Assembly (NCBI GenBank): GCA_029721435.1
Contig: CM056574.1
Coordinates: forward strand, 77,047,501-77,111,500
DNA length: 64,000 bases
Reading direction: 5' to 3'
Origin: Gymnothorax reevesii
Lineage: Eukaryota; Chordata; Actinopteri; Anguilliformes; Muraenidae
Shown here piece after piece: positions 45,722 through 56,453 of the stretch (within the stretch, counting starts at the first letter, position 1; the number at the start of each line of letters is the position of its first letter). The position numbers and the translations under genes are program-made. A model generated the notes under the pieces. The model saw only the letters and a program-made list of their open reading frames with translations, was not told the DNA's origin and ran no database searches.

Positions 45722-47013
45722 CTATCTTGCAATACACCGAGGGAAAAACCTTGAATGCCTTATCCAACCTTGATATTCCTCTGCACCTATTTCTTGGGCA
45801 GCAGCAGTCATTGCATTCAGCAAGGGCATCTGGTCATAGGGGTGGTGATCATAAACTTTCCACCACCAAGCACTGAAGAACTCCTCTACGGGATTCAAGA
45901 ATAGGGAATATGCTTGGAGGAAATGCATCATCATTCGAGGGTGTGCTGCAAACCACTCATTGACAAGGTGAGAGTGGTGGAAGGCCACATTTTCCCAAAC
46001 ATTGACAAAGAGTGGCATGCCAGGCCTCAACAGCCCTCTCTCCTTGTTATAAAAAAATGTTATGTGCTGTTCGGTGTTGTTTGGGCCAATAGTGGGGATA
46101 TGGCATCGGACACCATCATTGTAGATGGCAGCATACATGGTTATGTTGGCGCCCTTCTGTCCTGGAACTGTGATAGTGGCACTGTTCCCAATGAGATTCC
46201 TCCCACATCTCCTCACTTTGCAAAGATTGAAGTCGGCTTCATCAACATAAATGAACACACAATGTGTCCCCTTAGCTTCAAGCTCCATTATTGTCTAAGT
46301 TAAAAAGGCAAAATTATTATGTAAATTGACTCCAGTTGAATGTAACTGCATGATATGACATGGCATTAGAGTATAGCAATGTATCCTTACCTCAAAATAT
46401 TGGAATCTGACCTCCTTCACAACTTCAGAGTTCCTTTTAAATGGAACTGTGTAATGCTGCTTCATTGCCACATGGTTCCTTCTTGGGACACGGTCAATAG
46501 TGGTCAGGCTCATGTTGTTGATGTTCCTAGATGTGGTCTGATCTGCGATCACTGCTGCCCTGATTTTATGCAGTCTTATAGCATTGTTCGCCATAACCAT
46601 GTCCACAATGGCTGCCTCATGCTCTGCACAAAAAAGTTTCCCTCTACCACCAGAGAATGGTAGCCTGTAGATTCTATAAAGAATATATGTAATGGGACTG
46701 AGGAAACAAGTGCAGTATATCACAGAAGATACTGCTGTATATACTGTGCAACATCATCGACCTACCTGTTCTCATGCAGAAAATTGCGGACAATGGATGC
46801 AACAGTGTTTCTGTTTAGAACAGGTTGGACTCTTTGTCCAGCCTCTCTAAATGAAAGGCCATGATTGATAACATGGTCAATGACAGTTGCCCGAATTTCA
46901 TCTGAAACTTGAGCCCTTGCAACTACACCTCCACCTCGCATATGGACTCCTCTTCTTCGAACCCCTCTACCTCTTACTGTCACTCTCATCTGCCTTAGAC
47001 CTCCTCGATCCAT
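45722..47013 (-). CDS. Tc1/mariner-type DDE transposase gene with two introns, open throughout
   Basis: Three minus-strand exons join with GT-AG borders: 47013-46766 (248 bp), 46664-46391 (274 bp) and 46294-45722 (573 bp), giving 1,095 bp or 364 residues without a stop. Exon 1 begins MDRGGLRQMRVTVRGRGVRR and holds a homeodomain-like helix-turn-helix (SDEIRATVIDHVINHGLSFR). Exon 2 has the second helix-turn-helix (MVMANNAIRLHKIRAAVIAD, TIDRVPRRNHVAMKQHYTVP). Exon 3 has the catalytic part: YVDEADFNL (first Asp), FVNVWENVAFHHSHL where the family usually has WDNV, and NPVEEFFSAWWWK (final Glu). The protein type is widespread in fish as an IS630/Tc1/mariner relative. The Asp to Glu change at the second catalytic position and a small deletion before ERGLLRPGMP may abolish activity. 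Terminal repeats were not found. A domesticated gene is possible. Confidence 0.75.
46391..46664 (-). CDS. Exon 2 of the Tc1/mariner-type transposase
   Basis: Acceptor ATCTACAG precedes 46664 and donor GTAAGG follows 46391. It completes the Arg codon split from exon 1 and then reads LPFSGGRGKLFCAEHEAAIV. Confidence 0.75.
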
Positions 47014-48221
47014 GCTTGCAAAGAACGACACAGAGGCGGCATTTTTTGAGGCCTGATTGATTGCTAAGTGAAGATTTGTGTAAAGGAGTGTCAAACAGGT
47101 GCTTTGGTGATGTCTTACTGATCTCGATAGCTTCTCATAGTTAGGAATATACGGTTTCTGTTTGGTTACCATATTAAAACAATGGAGTTTGGGCTGCTTG
47201 AATGACATCCGTGTTAACTGTTTTGCAAAAGGGTGTAAAAAATGTGTCAATATTATGAGAAAGGGTTAACACATTTGCAAGAGATGACGTCTGCTCTGCT
47301 GAGAAAGTGATGATGAAAACCAAATGGATCCCAGTTTCTTTAAGCAGGTCAAAGCAAAGAAAAACTGAAATAAGAAAATTTAAGTCACATAAGATTTATG
47401 CACCTTAAAAACACTGAATTTAAAAAGTATAAATATAATTATAAAAGGTATAAATAAAATTTAAAAAGAAAATGCTTCAGTTAAATTTTGTTCATGAGAA
47501 TTTCATTGGGGTACCAATGAGTGTAGCATAAGTGGAATTGTTAAACTAATTACTGGAATTTCTTGATCAGGGATGTTTTTCTCTCAAAATAAATTTACTT
47601 CAGTTGAAGGTTGTATTTTCCTCATTGGGCTCTAATTTCTTGGCGCAGCGCAGGTGGCGAAGTGTGGCGCAGCCCATGCAGTGGTAATTTCGTCCGGCGC
47701 ATCCTCGCAGTGGTAAATTTGTGAGCTCTAACACCGTGTGCAGCCTTTGGTAGAGGAACGTGCGCCGACATGGGTGTGGCGGCGTAGTAGGGGGAGGTGT
47801 CACATATTCATCAAGACGCAGTGACAATTTCGTAGAAAAAGTCTTCGCTGCAGTTGCACAGAAAGCTCGCCTGCTCAAACCTGGTTTACTTTCTGTGCAG
47901 TGGTAATTTGGCTGACAGGCGCACAGTGCGCACACGTCACCGAAATCTCACAGGCAGGTTTCCAGAATGTCAGGCACATTTCAATGCAATAAATAATTAA
48001 AGCAATCACTGTTTAATGTAACTATCTGCATCAGCACATAAATTATAGAATTGATATCGATTGTCCTGGTATCCGATCAAAGGCGGTTGGCAAGCGTAAT
48101 GGAAACTCAACCTGGCTTAATCAAGGCAGCTGAATCTGTGATGCAAATTAACAACCTCACATCTTTCTCAGCTAACCACAAACTGCCTTGGCATCAAGCA
48201 GTGCATATATACAATGCTTGC
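47014..48221. other. Intron, no assigned feature
   Basis: 47640-47940 is notably CpG-rich with repeated GCAGTGGTAATTT (47678, 47898) and GGCGCA words, unlike its surroundings. This suggests the end of an unidentified mobile element. No protein motif was recognised. Confidence 0.35.
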
Positions 48222-48716
48222 GTTCTATGCTCAGTAAAGCTGCTTGCACACTGGACGCGTAATGAATTTTTCGCACGACTAATGACAAAGTCAAGGCAAA
48301 GAGGGTTTTAAATATATCTCCGTGTCTGAAAGTAATAAAAGGTCTAATTTTTTGAGTATTCCAGGAATTATTAGACGTGCAAACTTGGCCATGTTTGTGT
48401 TTGACCTTCACAAAATGCAAATTGATAGCGATCGACTTTTCTTGCTCTTTTTATTCATCGGTTTTCTTCCGTTGAAGATAGATAACAGTGTTTATTTGGT
48501 CTCTCTTTTGAAAAGTAGTCAGATGGATTGAACAGATTCACGGTTTATTCCACAACAGAGATAAAATAGTGCTTGTAGTCACTAAGCAAATCAATTCCAT
48601 GACCACTGACAGTGAGAATAAATCATCGCATGCACGATCAAGACCGTCGCGAAATGCAAAATATTCCATGTCCGGCAGCCGGCAAAAAGTAAAAGTATTG
48701 ATATAAGAACAGATTT

Positions 48717-48855
48717 ATAACGAAATAAAGAATAGAAATATATCACCGACAAACAGAACATCCAGAAAAGATGGCCCACAAATAAATAAATCACAGTGTT
48801 CATTGGATGTTCTGTTTGTTGTTAAAATGTTTCTTTTTATCCTTTATTTCGTTAT
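48717..48855. repeat. Imperfect hairpin
   Basis: Arms 48717-48764 and 48804-48855: ATAACGAAATAAAG pairs with CTTTATTTCGTTAT and ACAAACAGAACATCCA pairs with TGGATGTTCTGTTTGT. The loop is about 40 bases. Confidence 0.8.
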
Positions 48856-49104
48856 CAGTCAGTTATAATCGTCCAACCCCTTTTTTTCGGCTGTCAGACA
48901 CGGAGTATTTTGCATTTAATGTCCGACAGACATTCTACATTGTCCCGCGCCAGTGTCGACTCACTTTATTGTGCAGAGCTTAAACAGAAACATTGATTGA
49001 AATTCTCGGTACTCATCTTGAAGAACTGAGCCCTCTTATCAAAACATTCATGTTTAATATCTAAAAGATTCAGTATATTTGAAGAAATTAAAAACAATAA
49101 TCGA

Positions 49105-49192
49105 CTGTCGGACACGGAGTTATATTGAAACCATCCGACAGTCGGACACGGAGATATATTAAAACCCTGTCCGACCTTCGGACACGTAGACA
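49105..49192. repeat. Short tandem unit (about 35 bp, 2.5 copies)
   Basis: GTCGGACACGGAG(T/A)TATATT(G/A)AAACC occurs at 49107 and 49141, with a partial third copy at 49178 (TTCGGACACGTAG). GTCAGACACGGAGTATT at 48894 is a distant copy. Confidence 0.7.
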
Positions 49193-49262
49193 CTGCGTTC
49201 AACGCAATCTGTCGTGCAAAAAATTCCTTTTGCATCCAGTTTGCAAGCGAGTGAACATAAAT

Positions 49263-50399
49263 GTGTAACGTATCTTGCATTGTTGTCCATGCATGTTAAT
49301 CCCAAAATTTTAAGCAGCAACAGGGTGTAATAATCTGAACACGCTATCCATCGTTTCTTTTCCCAATGATGCAGGCAGAAGAAATAAATGAGCAACTGTC
49401 GTATTTCATTCCAACTTCATAAGGTTGAATGATCTGGCTTAGTTTCGTTTTGAAATTCCAGTCAAGTTCGCTCATGGTAATAATTCGAGAATGCCCTAGC
49501 AAGCCAGCTAACTCATATTCGTAATGCTTAATATAGAGGTAAGCAGTGCAGAAAACATGCCTGAAGCAGCAAAGTAAAATGCAACATTAATGCATCATGC
49601 AGATATAGGACAGAGGCTTCTATATTCCAACACATTAAAGGAGCTCATTAGATTGGTGAAGAGTTGACTCGGCAGTTATACCGAAACACACCTTCTTTGG
49701 CACTTGTGCCGGCAGGAGGGACCAAGGCGGGACAGAGGAGTACTTGCGCCAGGCTATGCCGGGCACGAAATTGCAACATACGCCTGGACACACCCTGTTG
49801 GCGCGGCGCACCCCCCATTTGCCGCGCCTGGTCTATAAATTTAGAGCCCATTCAGTGTGAGATGAAGCCAATTCACAAAAAATTATTTTCTTGCAATATA
49901 ACCCTTTTCACTGCAAGTGATTGCAGAGGAGACAGGGGATTTTACTTCAGTCCATGGTCCTGATTTGGGAGGTTAAAATCACATAATGCGCAGTTTTTCA
50001 CAGTGGTTCATGTCAGTAGAGGAGTTGAAAAGGGGGTGTGATAATCCTGGTGAAAAGAACTTCCTTAGTCATGCACAATCCACACAGGCTCCAGCACCTT
50101 GCAGGCTCAAATACTCAGACACAGGCACGGATGAGCAAATGCACAGAGACACATAAATATGTTCACCCATGCGCAAAACAGGACCGTGGTTGAGACGAAG
50201 GCAGAAGGCCAGTGGTGCAGGTGGGAGGGGGTCAGGAATCTACACAGCAGTGCATGCTGGTATACTAACAGCTTTTTTCACATGTTCATTCAAGCAAATA
50301 AGTAGACTTTTAAGCAAAGCATCTGTAAACAAAGTAGCGTCGCGGTTAAAAGCCATGAAATGCGATCTGCTGATGAATGGTGCTGAAGATATGGCTGAA
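49263..50399. other. Intron, no assigned feature
   Basis: 49660-49850 is more GC-rich than its surroundings (GTTGGCGCGGCGCACC) and ends with TATAAATTTAG; no gene was recognised. Confidence 0.35.
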
Positions 50400-50870
50400 T
50401 TAAAGAGCCAGACTCTCTCCTGCCTGGATGGACAAGTTTCTGTCCTGCCAGGTGGACTGGACTGTCTCCTGCTCAGACGATAGAACTCTCTCCTGCCCGC
50501 CAGACTGATCTCTGTCCTGCCTGGTCTGACTGGGGTCTCTTCTACCTGGATAGTCTGGACTCTCCCCTCCCTGGCAAAGTGGACTTTCTAATGCCCAGTG
50601 AACAAAGCTCTCCTGCCTGGACAAACTGCACTCTCTCCTGCCAGGATGGACAGGACAATCTCTCCTGCCAGGCAGGTTAGTCTCTTTCCTTCATGATGGA
50701 CTGGACTTCATTTGTCTGGTAAACAAAGCCCTCCTGCCTGGACAAACCGGACTCTCTTCTGCCAGGATGGAATTTACTTTCTCAAGCCTAAACTGACTGG
50801 ACCCTCTCCTGCCTGGATGAACGGGACTCTCTTCTGCCTGATAAATTAGGCTTTCCCGTCTAAATGGACT
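50400..50870. repeat. Degenerate minisatellite, unit about 30 bp
   Basis: Repeated CTCTCCTGCCTGGA(T/C)(G/A)(G/A)AC and GGACTCTCTCCTGCC phrases with irregular spacing. Confidence 0.8.
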
Positions 50871-52914
50871 ACTAACCTACTAAATGGACTACACCTACTA
50901 ACATTGTATATAATACTAACTTACTAACAAGCACCAAGGGATTGTATAGTTTCACTTGATAATTGATTAACAAGCCCTCAGCACTCGCCCTGTTCTATTC
51001 TCCGCCTCTTGTCTCTCCCTGATTACCTTTGCTGCATTTACTGTGGAAGCTCCACGTCTTATCACGCTGTACTTCTTTAATTATCTATGCATGTTAGAAA
51101 CTCCGTTACTGGAGCTGTTTATCTTTGTATAGGTTTGTCCCGTGATCCCTGTCCATGTTTTGGCTTCTGCTAAATTCCATGTGATTAGGTTCTCCCTCAT
51201 GTGCTACTGCTTTGTAATCAGTCTGGCTGTTTGCACCTGTGTCCCTTACCATGTGATCTCCCCAGAAGTGTATATTAAGTGTCTTCTCACAGCCAGTCTC
51301 TGTCAGATCGTTTTCCTAGTCTTCTTGTGCCATGGTTCTTTTTGCCTTGATTACTCAGTGTTTATCTTTCTGACTGGACCGCCCGACTTTTCGATTTTTG
51401 CCTTTGTAATTTTGGATTATTGTTGCATCTGTGAGTTTTGACCTTTTTCTGCCTGACCATGAGATGTTAGTGTGCTGCCCTGGATTCGGATTACACCCAT
51501 TGGATTCTGGTTTTGCTTCTTAGACATTCCTGTACCTGTGTACCAGACCCATTTCTGTGACTTTGACTATAATTATTGTGATTGCTGTCCTGGTTTTCCA
51601 TTCTATTTTTGCCCAACTGGATTTTGATTTTTGGAGTGTGGACTTTGAACTTTTTCCTTCTGCCCTGCGGGGTCCTCCCCCTTTATTAATAAAGCAAGTT
51701 CTACTGCATTGCCTGGTTCTCGCGACTGGAGTCAATATCCCGACAATAAAGATTACTGAGCTGATGGGCCGCTCATCTTTGGCATGCTGGACTGTATTGG
51801 GGTGAATAGCCTGTCCTATTCAGAGATGAGCAGTCCTATTTAAACTGACAAACCTATGGCAAAGCTGCTGAATAATTACTTCAAAACACCCATAGAATAC
51901 ATGAACCCTGAAGTAATGCTCTGCGTTGGAGAGCCGACTGTCCTTACTAAGGTCATGAAAGAGGCGCTTCACTTTTCATCTCTTAAAAGCCCTGCGGCCC
52001 GGTATTGGGGCCGGTTGTTACACACAATAAATACAGCATATTTCCAAATCGCAACATTGTCATGCGGCATATCCACATTTCGCGAAGAAACGAGGCAAAA
52101 AGCTCATGTAGACCATTTTTACCTCAACCGAACAGAATTCAAGCACCAAGCAAGTAAATAAGCACGCAGCAAAACATTGGATAGAATCATATCAGCACTG
52201 AATCGTGAGAATTTCTCCTGAGTTAGTGCTATGCATAAAAACAATACCACAAATGAAAGAGGAAAGTCCCCAGAATCCAACGATATGAGCCCAGTCATTT
52301 TAAACTGACACCACACTCAAAGAACAGCAGGCATACACTTTACAGTCTACAGAGATGAGCAAAAAAAAAATGCTTACCTTTGATATTTTGTAATAAAAAA
52401 CTGTTTGAAGGTAAATCTGCGCTTGCTATTGTTAGCCCAAAATGTTATAACGAAACTAGATCTGCCAGTATCCTAGCATGTTCTTTCCCAGGGCGTTGCT
52501 TCAAAGATCTCAGCTCCTTAGCATTTAGCTTGCTTGCGATTGGCTTGTGATGTTGTCAGCAAGACTATGCCAGTCGGCATTTGATTCTATGACTCCTGAT
52601 ATTTCCGACGAAATCTAAACCACCTTAATCGCAGAAACCTAGCCTGAGCTACAGTCTTGCGTTCCAAGTGCGTCAAACTGAGTCCATGGGCAATTTGCAT
52701 TTTCTTGAATAGCGCGACAATATAAACGCATAACTAGTTTGTTTGAGTTATTGTCCAAATAATTATCTGCTAAATATTCAGCATTAATTTTCAAAGTTGT
52801 TTTCTGACTTAATCTTTGGACTATTCCGCACAAATACTGAGACTACAATAGTACAGCACGTATTTTCTTTACCGATTCGTTAAATGGGCAATTTGACCAT
52901 AAAATGTTTGTCAG
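50871..52914. other. Intron with probable dispersed repeat
   Basis: 51120-51740 is T-rich, and near 51685 has TTATTAATAAAGCAAG (a poly(A)-signal-like end) followed by CGCGACTGGAGTC, a style seen in fish LTR- or SINE-like repeats. No coding motif or partner copy was found. Confidence 0.3.
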
Positions 52915-52980
52915 TTGTTGTAGCCTAATGGTTTAAATGTCGCACTGCAAGAGAAGGTTCGATTCCTGGTCAAGGTGTAA
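52915..52980 (+). ncRNA. tRNA-like Pol III promoter (tRNA pseudogene or SINE head)
   Basis: TAGCCTAATGG at 52921-52931 matches the A-box consensus and GGTTCGATTCC at 52956-52966 matches the B-box exactly. The spacing is a little shorter than in a true tRNA and no proper cloverleaf or acceptor stem can be drawn. A T-run follows at 52981. A tRNA-derived SINE or decayed tRNA copy is more likely than a functional tRNA. Confidence 0.55.
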
Positions 52981-53699
52981 TTTTTTTTTGGGGGGGGAAA
53001 TAATCACAGTTTCCTTCTACAAATAATCCTTTGGGGTTTTTGTTATTCTTACTTCTTTTTTTTTTTTTTTTACATTTTTTCACATTGCCTTTCTATTTAT
53101 AATTTTATTTATTAGTTTTGTTTTTTAATAAATCTGCTCCAGTAGAGTCAAACTTCATTTTCATTGTATGCATTATCTTTGAATGGAAAAATGTATAGGT
53201 AACAAAGCCAGAGTTGTGACCAAGTCATCATGTCCAAGTCAAATCAAGTCACTGGTCATTACCTCAAACTCAAAACAGACGAGGGAGGGCAATGTGGAGT
53301 GAAAGGGGGCAGGGGAACAAATTAGACAATGTGCTAACTAATTAACAAGCAGAGTGGGCAAAGCTGAGAGAGAAAAGCTTTGATACATTTAGGATCAGAA
53401 AGGGGTCAATGTCAACATAAAATGCAGCTCATGGCTCTATGTAATGTACTGTATGTGCCTTTTTTTAATTATGGAAATGACCTAGAACAGGTCAGGACAA
53501 ATAATTGTTTAAAACGGATGTTATGTCCACCCCAATTCTCAGTTCTACTGAATTTACCCCTTGATTTCATCGCTTTTAGATCGCATTTGGAGAGAAACCG
53601 TGTCTTCGGTTGCAAATTACAATAATTGGAAAACGCGTCAATGAGGAAAATGATTGAGAACTAGCCAGGACTAATTGTTATCATCAAGGGACTTGTCTG
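52981..53699. other. Intron, simple sequence
   Basis: T-rich and G-run tracts at 52981-53075. No gene was recognised. Confidence 0.4.
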
Positions 53700-54489
53700 T
53701 GCCCCCCAATTCCCTGTTCTACCGCTGGGCCTGGAACTTCTGGAATACTGTCATTTGGAGTCACGAAACCAAAATAGAACTTTATGGGGACAACCATAAG
53801 CGCTATGTTTGCAGAGGCCCACCGTGAAGCACGGTGGTGGCTATCTGATGTTTTGGGGTGTGTGAGCTTGTGAAAATTTCTTGTGGGAATCTTGTGGAAA
53901 TTGATGGCAAGATGAATGGAGCATGCTATCAGAAAATACTGGCAGACAATTTGCATTCTTCAGCACGAAAGCTACACATGGGACGGACTTGGACTTTCCA
54001 GCGTGACAAAGATCCAAAGCACAAGGCCAAGTTGACCCTCTAGTGGTTACAGAAGAGGAAGGTGAAGGTTTGAGAGGCCATCACAGTGTCCTGACCGCAA
54101 TATCATCGAGCTGCTTTGGGGAGATCTAAAACATGCAGTTCATGCAAGATGACCAAAGAATTTGCAGGAGCTAGAGGCATGTTGCAAGGAAGAATGGGCA
54201 GCTTTACCACCTGAGAGAATTAGAGGCCTTATTGACCACTATCACAAAAGACTGCACACTGTTATTGACGCTTAAGGGGGCAATACACAGTATTAAGAAC
54301 TAAGGGAATGGACACTTTTGAACATTCCATTTTTTTCCCATATTGCCATGTTTTATTTGATGATTGTGCCATTCTACATGACCTACAATTGCATATGAAT
54401 CCAATAAGAAATAAAAGAAATGCGTTTTGCCTAGTCATTTGTGTTTTATTTAAAACCAGCCCGGGTATGCAAACTTTTGAGCACAACTG
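53700..54489 (+). pseudogene. Tc1-like transposase, decayed, with 3' terminal repeat
   Basis: Plus-strand translation around 53750-54275 in shifting frames gives WSHETKIELYGDNHKRYVCR, PTVKHGGG, LVEIDGKMNGACYQKILADN, TWTFQRDKDPKHKAKLTL (second catalytic Asp region), then PDRNIIELLWGDLKHAVHAR (final Glu region) and DHYHKRLHTVIDA, the normal order of a Tc1 transposase C-terminal two thirds. Several stops and frameshifts break it. The element ends with ACTTTTGAGCACAACTG at 54489, a Tc1-type terminal repeat. No matching 5' end was found, so the copy is truncated or rearranged. Confidence 0.85.
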
Positions 54490-55085
54490 AATTTGTACGT
54501 AAGGGTGAGTATGTGCATGGATACATGTGTGTTCATGTATCTCCAGAGGGATAGAGTTCCTCATTGGTCTGAATGCTGCATATGGTCAAACAGTATTAAT
54601 GAAACACATATTGACCTGTGGTGTCTGCTGGCTGGGGCTTTGTCAGGAGCCCATCCCCCAGCCACTGTGAGTCACAGCCGAGACCGGCCTCCTTTACTGA
54701 GAGGGGAGGGGTATGTTTAATGTGCTCTGATGCTGGAGCTTATTTTACTGCTCTGCTCTTATCAGACTGTAGCAGGAACCTCCCTGCAGATGGTGAATCA
54801 GACACAGCTCTCCTCTGGGACACACACACACACACACACGTGAGCATGCTTTCACACATACACATGCACATACAAGCGTACACACACACACGCATGCAGG
54901 TACAAACACACTAAAGCACACAGATATACATATATCCACACACTGATGCACTCATTCATACACATGCAAATGCACTCACACACTCACGTAACTATATGCA
55001 AACACACATGCATACACCACAAACACATATGCGCATGCTTACACAACTGAATAAATTTACATACTAAGGCACATATACACATCTA
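54490..55085. other. Spacer with CA-rich tract
   Basis: A CA run at 54820-54839 lies in a long CA-rich tract (54820-55080). No gene was recognised. Confidence 0.6.
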
Positions 55086-55870
55086 CACCGCTCCTCCAAA
55101 TACAAGTTGCTCGCAACAATATTTTGTTTGGCCACCTTTAGCTTTCATCATGGAGCATATTTTTTGTGGTATCGTTTCAACAATCTCATACAATGTTACA
55201 TCATTTATTTCTGGCCGAATTGAATTCATTTTTGGCCAAGATATTGCATTGACGATAAGTCAAAGCACTCCTTTAAGCCTTCTCCAGAACATCACAAAGA
55301 CTTAAAAATGGTTAAGGGGACCAATTCACGTGTGAAAATCATTCCTTGCTTGATGAACCGCATTTTGAGCCTGATGAATATTGGCATTGTCATCCAGGAA
55401 TATGCCTGTGTGTTTAGGGATCAGAAAGACCATTGATGGTTTTCAGTATACTCAGGCAGTCTGCTGAATTCACTTTATTGCAGCACAACAGTGCCAACCT
55501 GAGACCTAACCAATTGAAGCAACCACAGATCACAACAGTGCCTCCACAGGCTTGAACAGTGGGCTCAATGCATGATGGGTGCATTGCATCATAGGCTTCC
55601 TTTCTAAACCTGACGTGCACATACTGTAACTCAGGAACATGGTAAATCTGGACTCATTAGACCACATGACCTTTTCCCATTGCTCTTCAGTCCAATCTTT
55701 ATGCTCCCTTGCAAACTGAAGTAGTTTTTCCCCCCCAATTAGTCGCACTAACAAGTGGCATTCTTGTGGCCACACGGCAGTTTAGTCCAAATCCTCTATG
55801 TGCTTGCAGCATTGTTGGTGTGGAAATGCTCTTACCAGCATAATTAAACATAGCCATGAGTTCCACTTTT
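55086..55870 (-). pseudogene. Tc1-like transposase, decayed, minus strand
   Basis: Minus-strand 55775-55600 reads QFAREHKDWTEEQWEKVMWS then NESRFTMF, a hallmark of Tc1-like transposases around the first catalytic Asp (here WSNESRF, where the family has WSDESRF). Further pieces extend to about 55100 with many stops, ending in GGCCAAACAAAATATT. Only part of the transposase is recoverable; it is a second, different Tc1 lineage from 53700-54489. Confidence 0.8.
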
Positions 55871-56010
55871 CTACTGATTTTTTTTTATATAGTGACACAT
55901 TTATCATCTGATAAATTTGAGCATTTTAGTGGTCTCCAATTAGGATCAGACATTATTTTTCTGCAACCCATTTCTCCTGTGAAGTTGGTAGTTCACCACT
56001 GTCCTTCCAT
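55871..56010. other. Unassigned spacer
   Basis: Nothing was recognised. Confidence 0.4.
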
Positions 56011-56453
56011 ATTTTTTAATTTTTTAACCCTTATTTAACCAGGGAAGTCCTGTTGAGATTGAAATCAACCTGGGGGTTGAGTTGGGTAGGGAGAAGGCAA
56101 TTTGTGCGGCCAATTAGATCAAGGGATGATTAGGTGGCAGGTTGGGCCATGACACCTGGGAACCCCCTACTCTTATCGATGTGTGTCATAGGATCTCTCT
56201 AATGACCACAGTGAGTCAAGACCTCACTTTCAAAAACATCTCATCCAAAAGTCGGCATCTTCTTCAGTACAGTTTTTCCCAGTAACTGCACGAGGGATTA
56301 TTCACCCAGAGGGAAGATTGCAACCTACTGGCCCACCAACACCTCTTCCAGCAGCAACTTGGTGTTCCCAGGTGGTCTCCCATCCAAGTTCTGACCAAGC
56401 CCACACCTACTTAGCTTCAGCCATGCAGATGAAATAGTGGTATGGCTGCTGGC
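56011..56453 (-). mobile_element. 5S rRNA-derived SINE
   Basis: On the minus strand, 56453-56352 reads like 5S rRNA: GCCATACCACTATTTC at the start, AAGCTAAGTAGGTGTGGGC (A-box region), and ACTTGGATGGGAGACCACCT then GGGAACACC (C-box region). These are the internal Pol III control elements of 5S genes. About 320 bp of unrelated body follows (with CTGTGGTCATTAGAGAGATC), and the copy ends at about 56011 with GGTTAAATAAGGGTTAAAAA and an A-rich tail. 5S-derived SINEs (SINE3 type) are known in fish. Target duplications were not found. Confidence 0.8.

Larger units (their letters stand above)
48222..49262. mobile_element. Candidate foldback element
   Basis: The left arm (48222-48330) contains GCTTGCACACTGGACGCG, AATTTTTCGCACGAC and GGGTTTTAAATATATCTCCG. 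The reverse complement of 49143-49262 contains GCTTGCAAACTGGATGCA, AATTTTTTGCACGAC and GGGTTTTAATATATCTCCG in the same order. No transposase lies between. Similar GCGTCCGGCGTG wording occurs at 61678. Confidence 0.5.
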
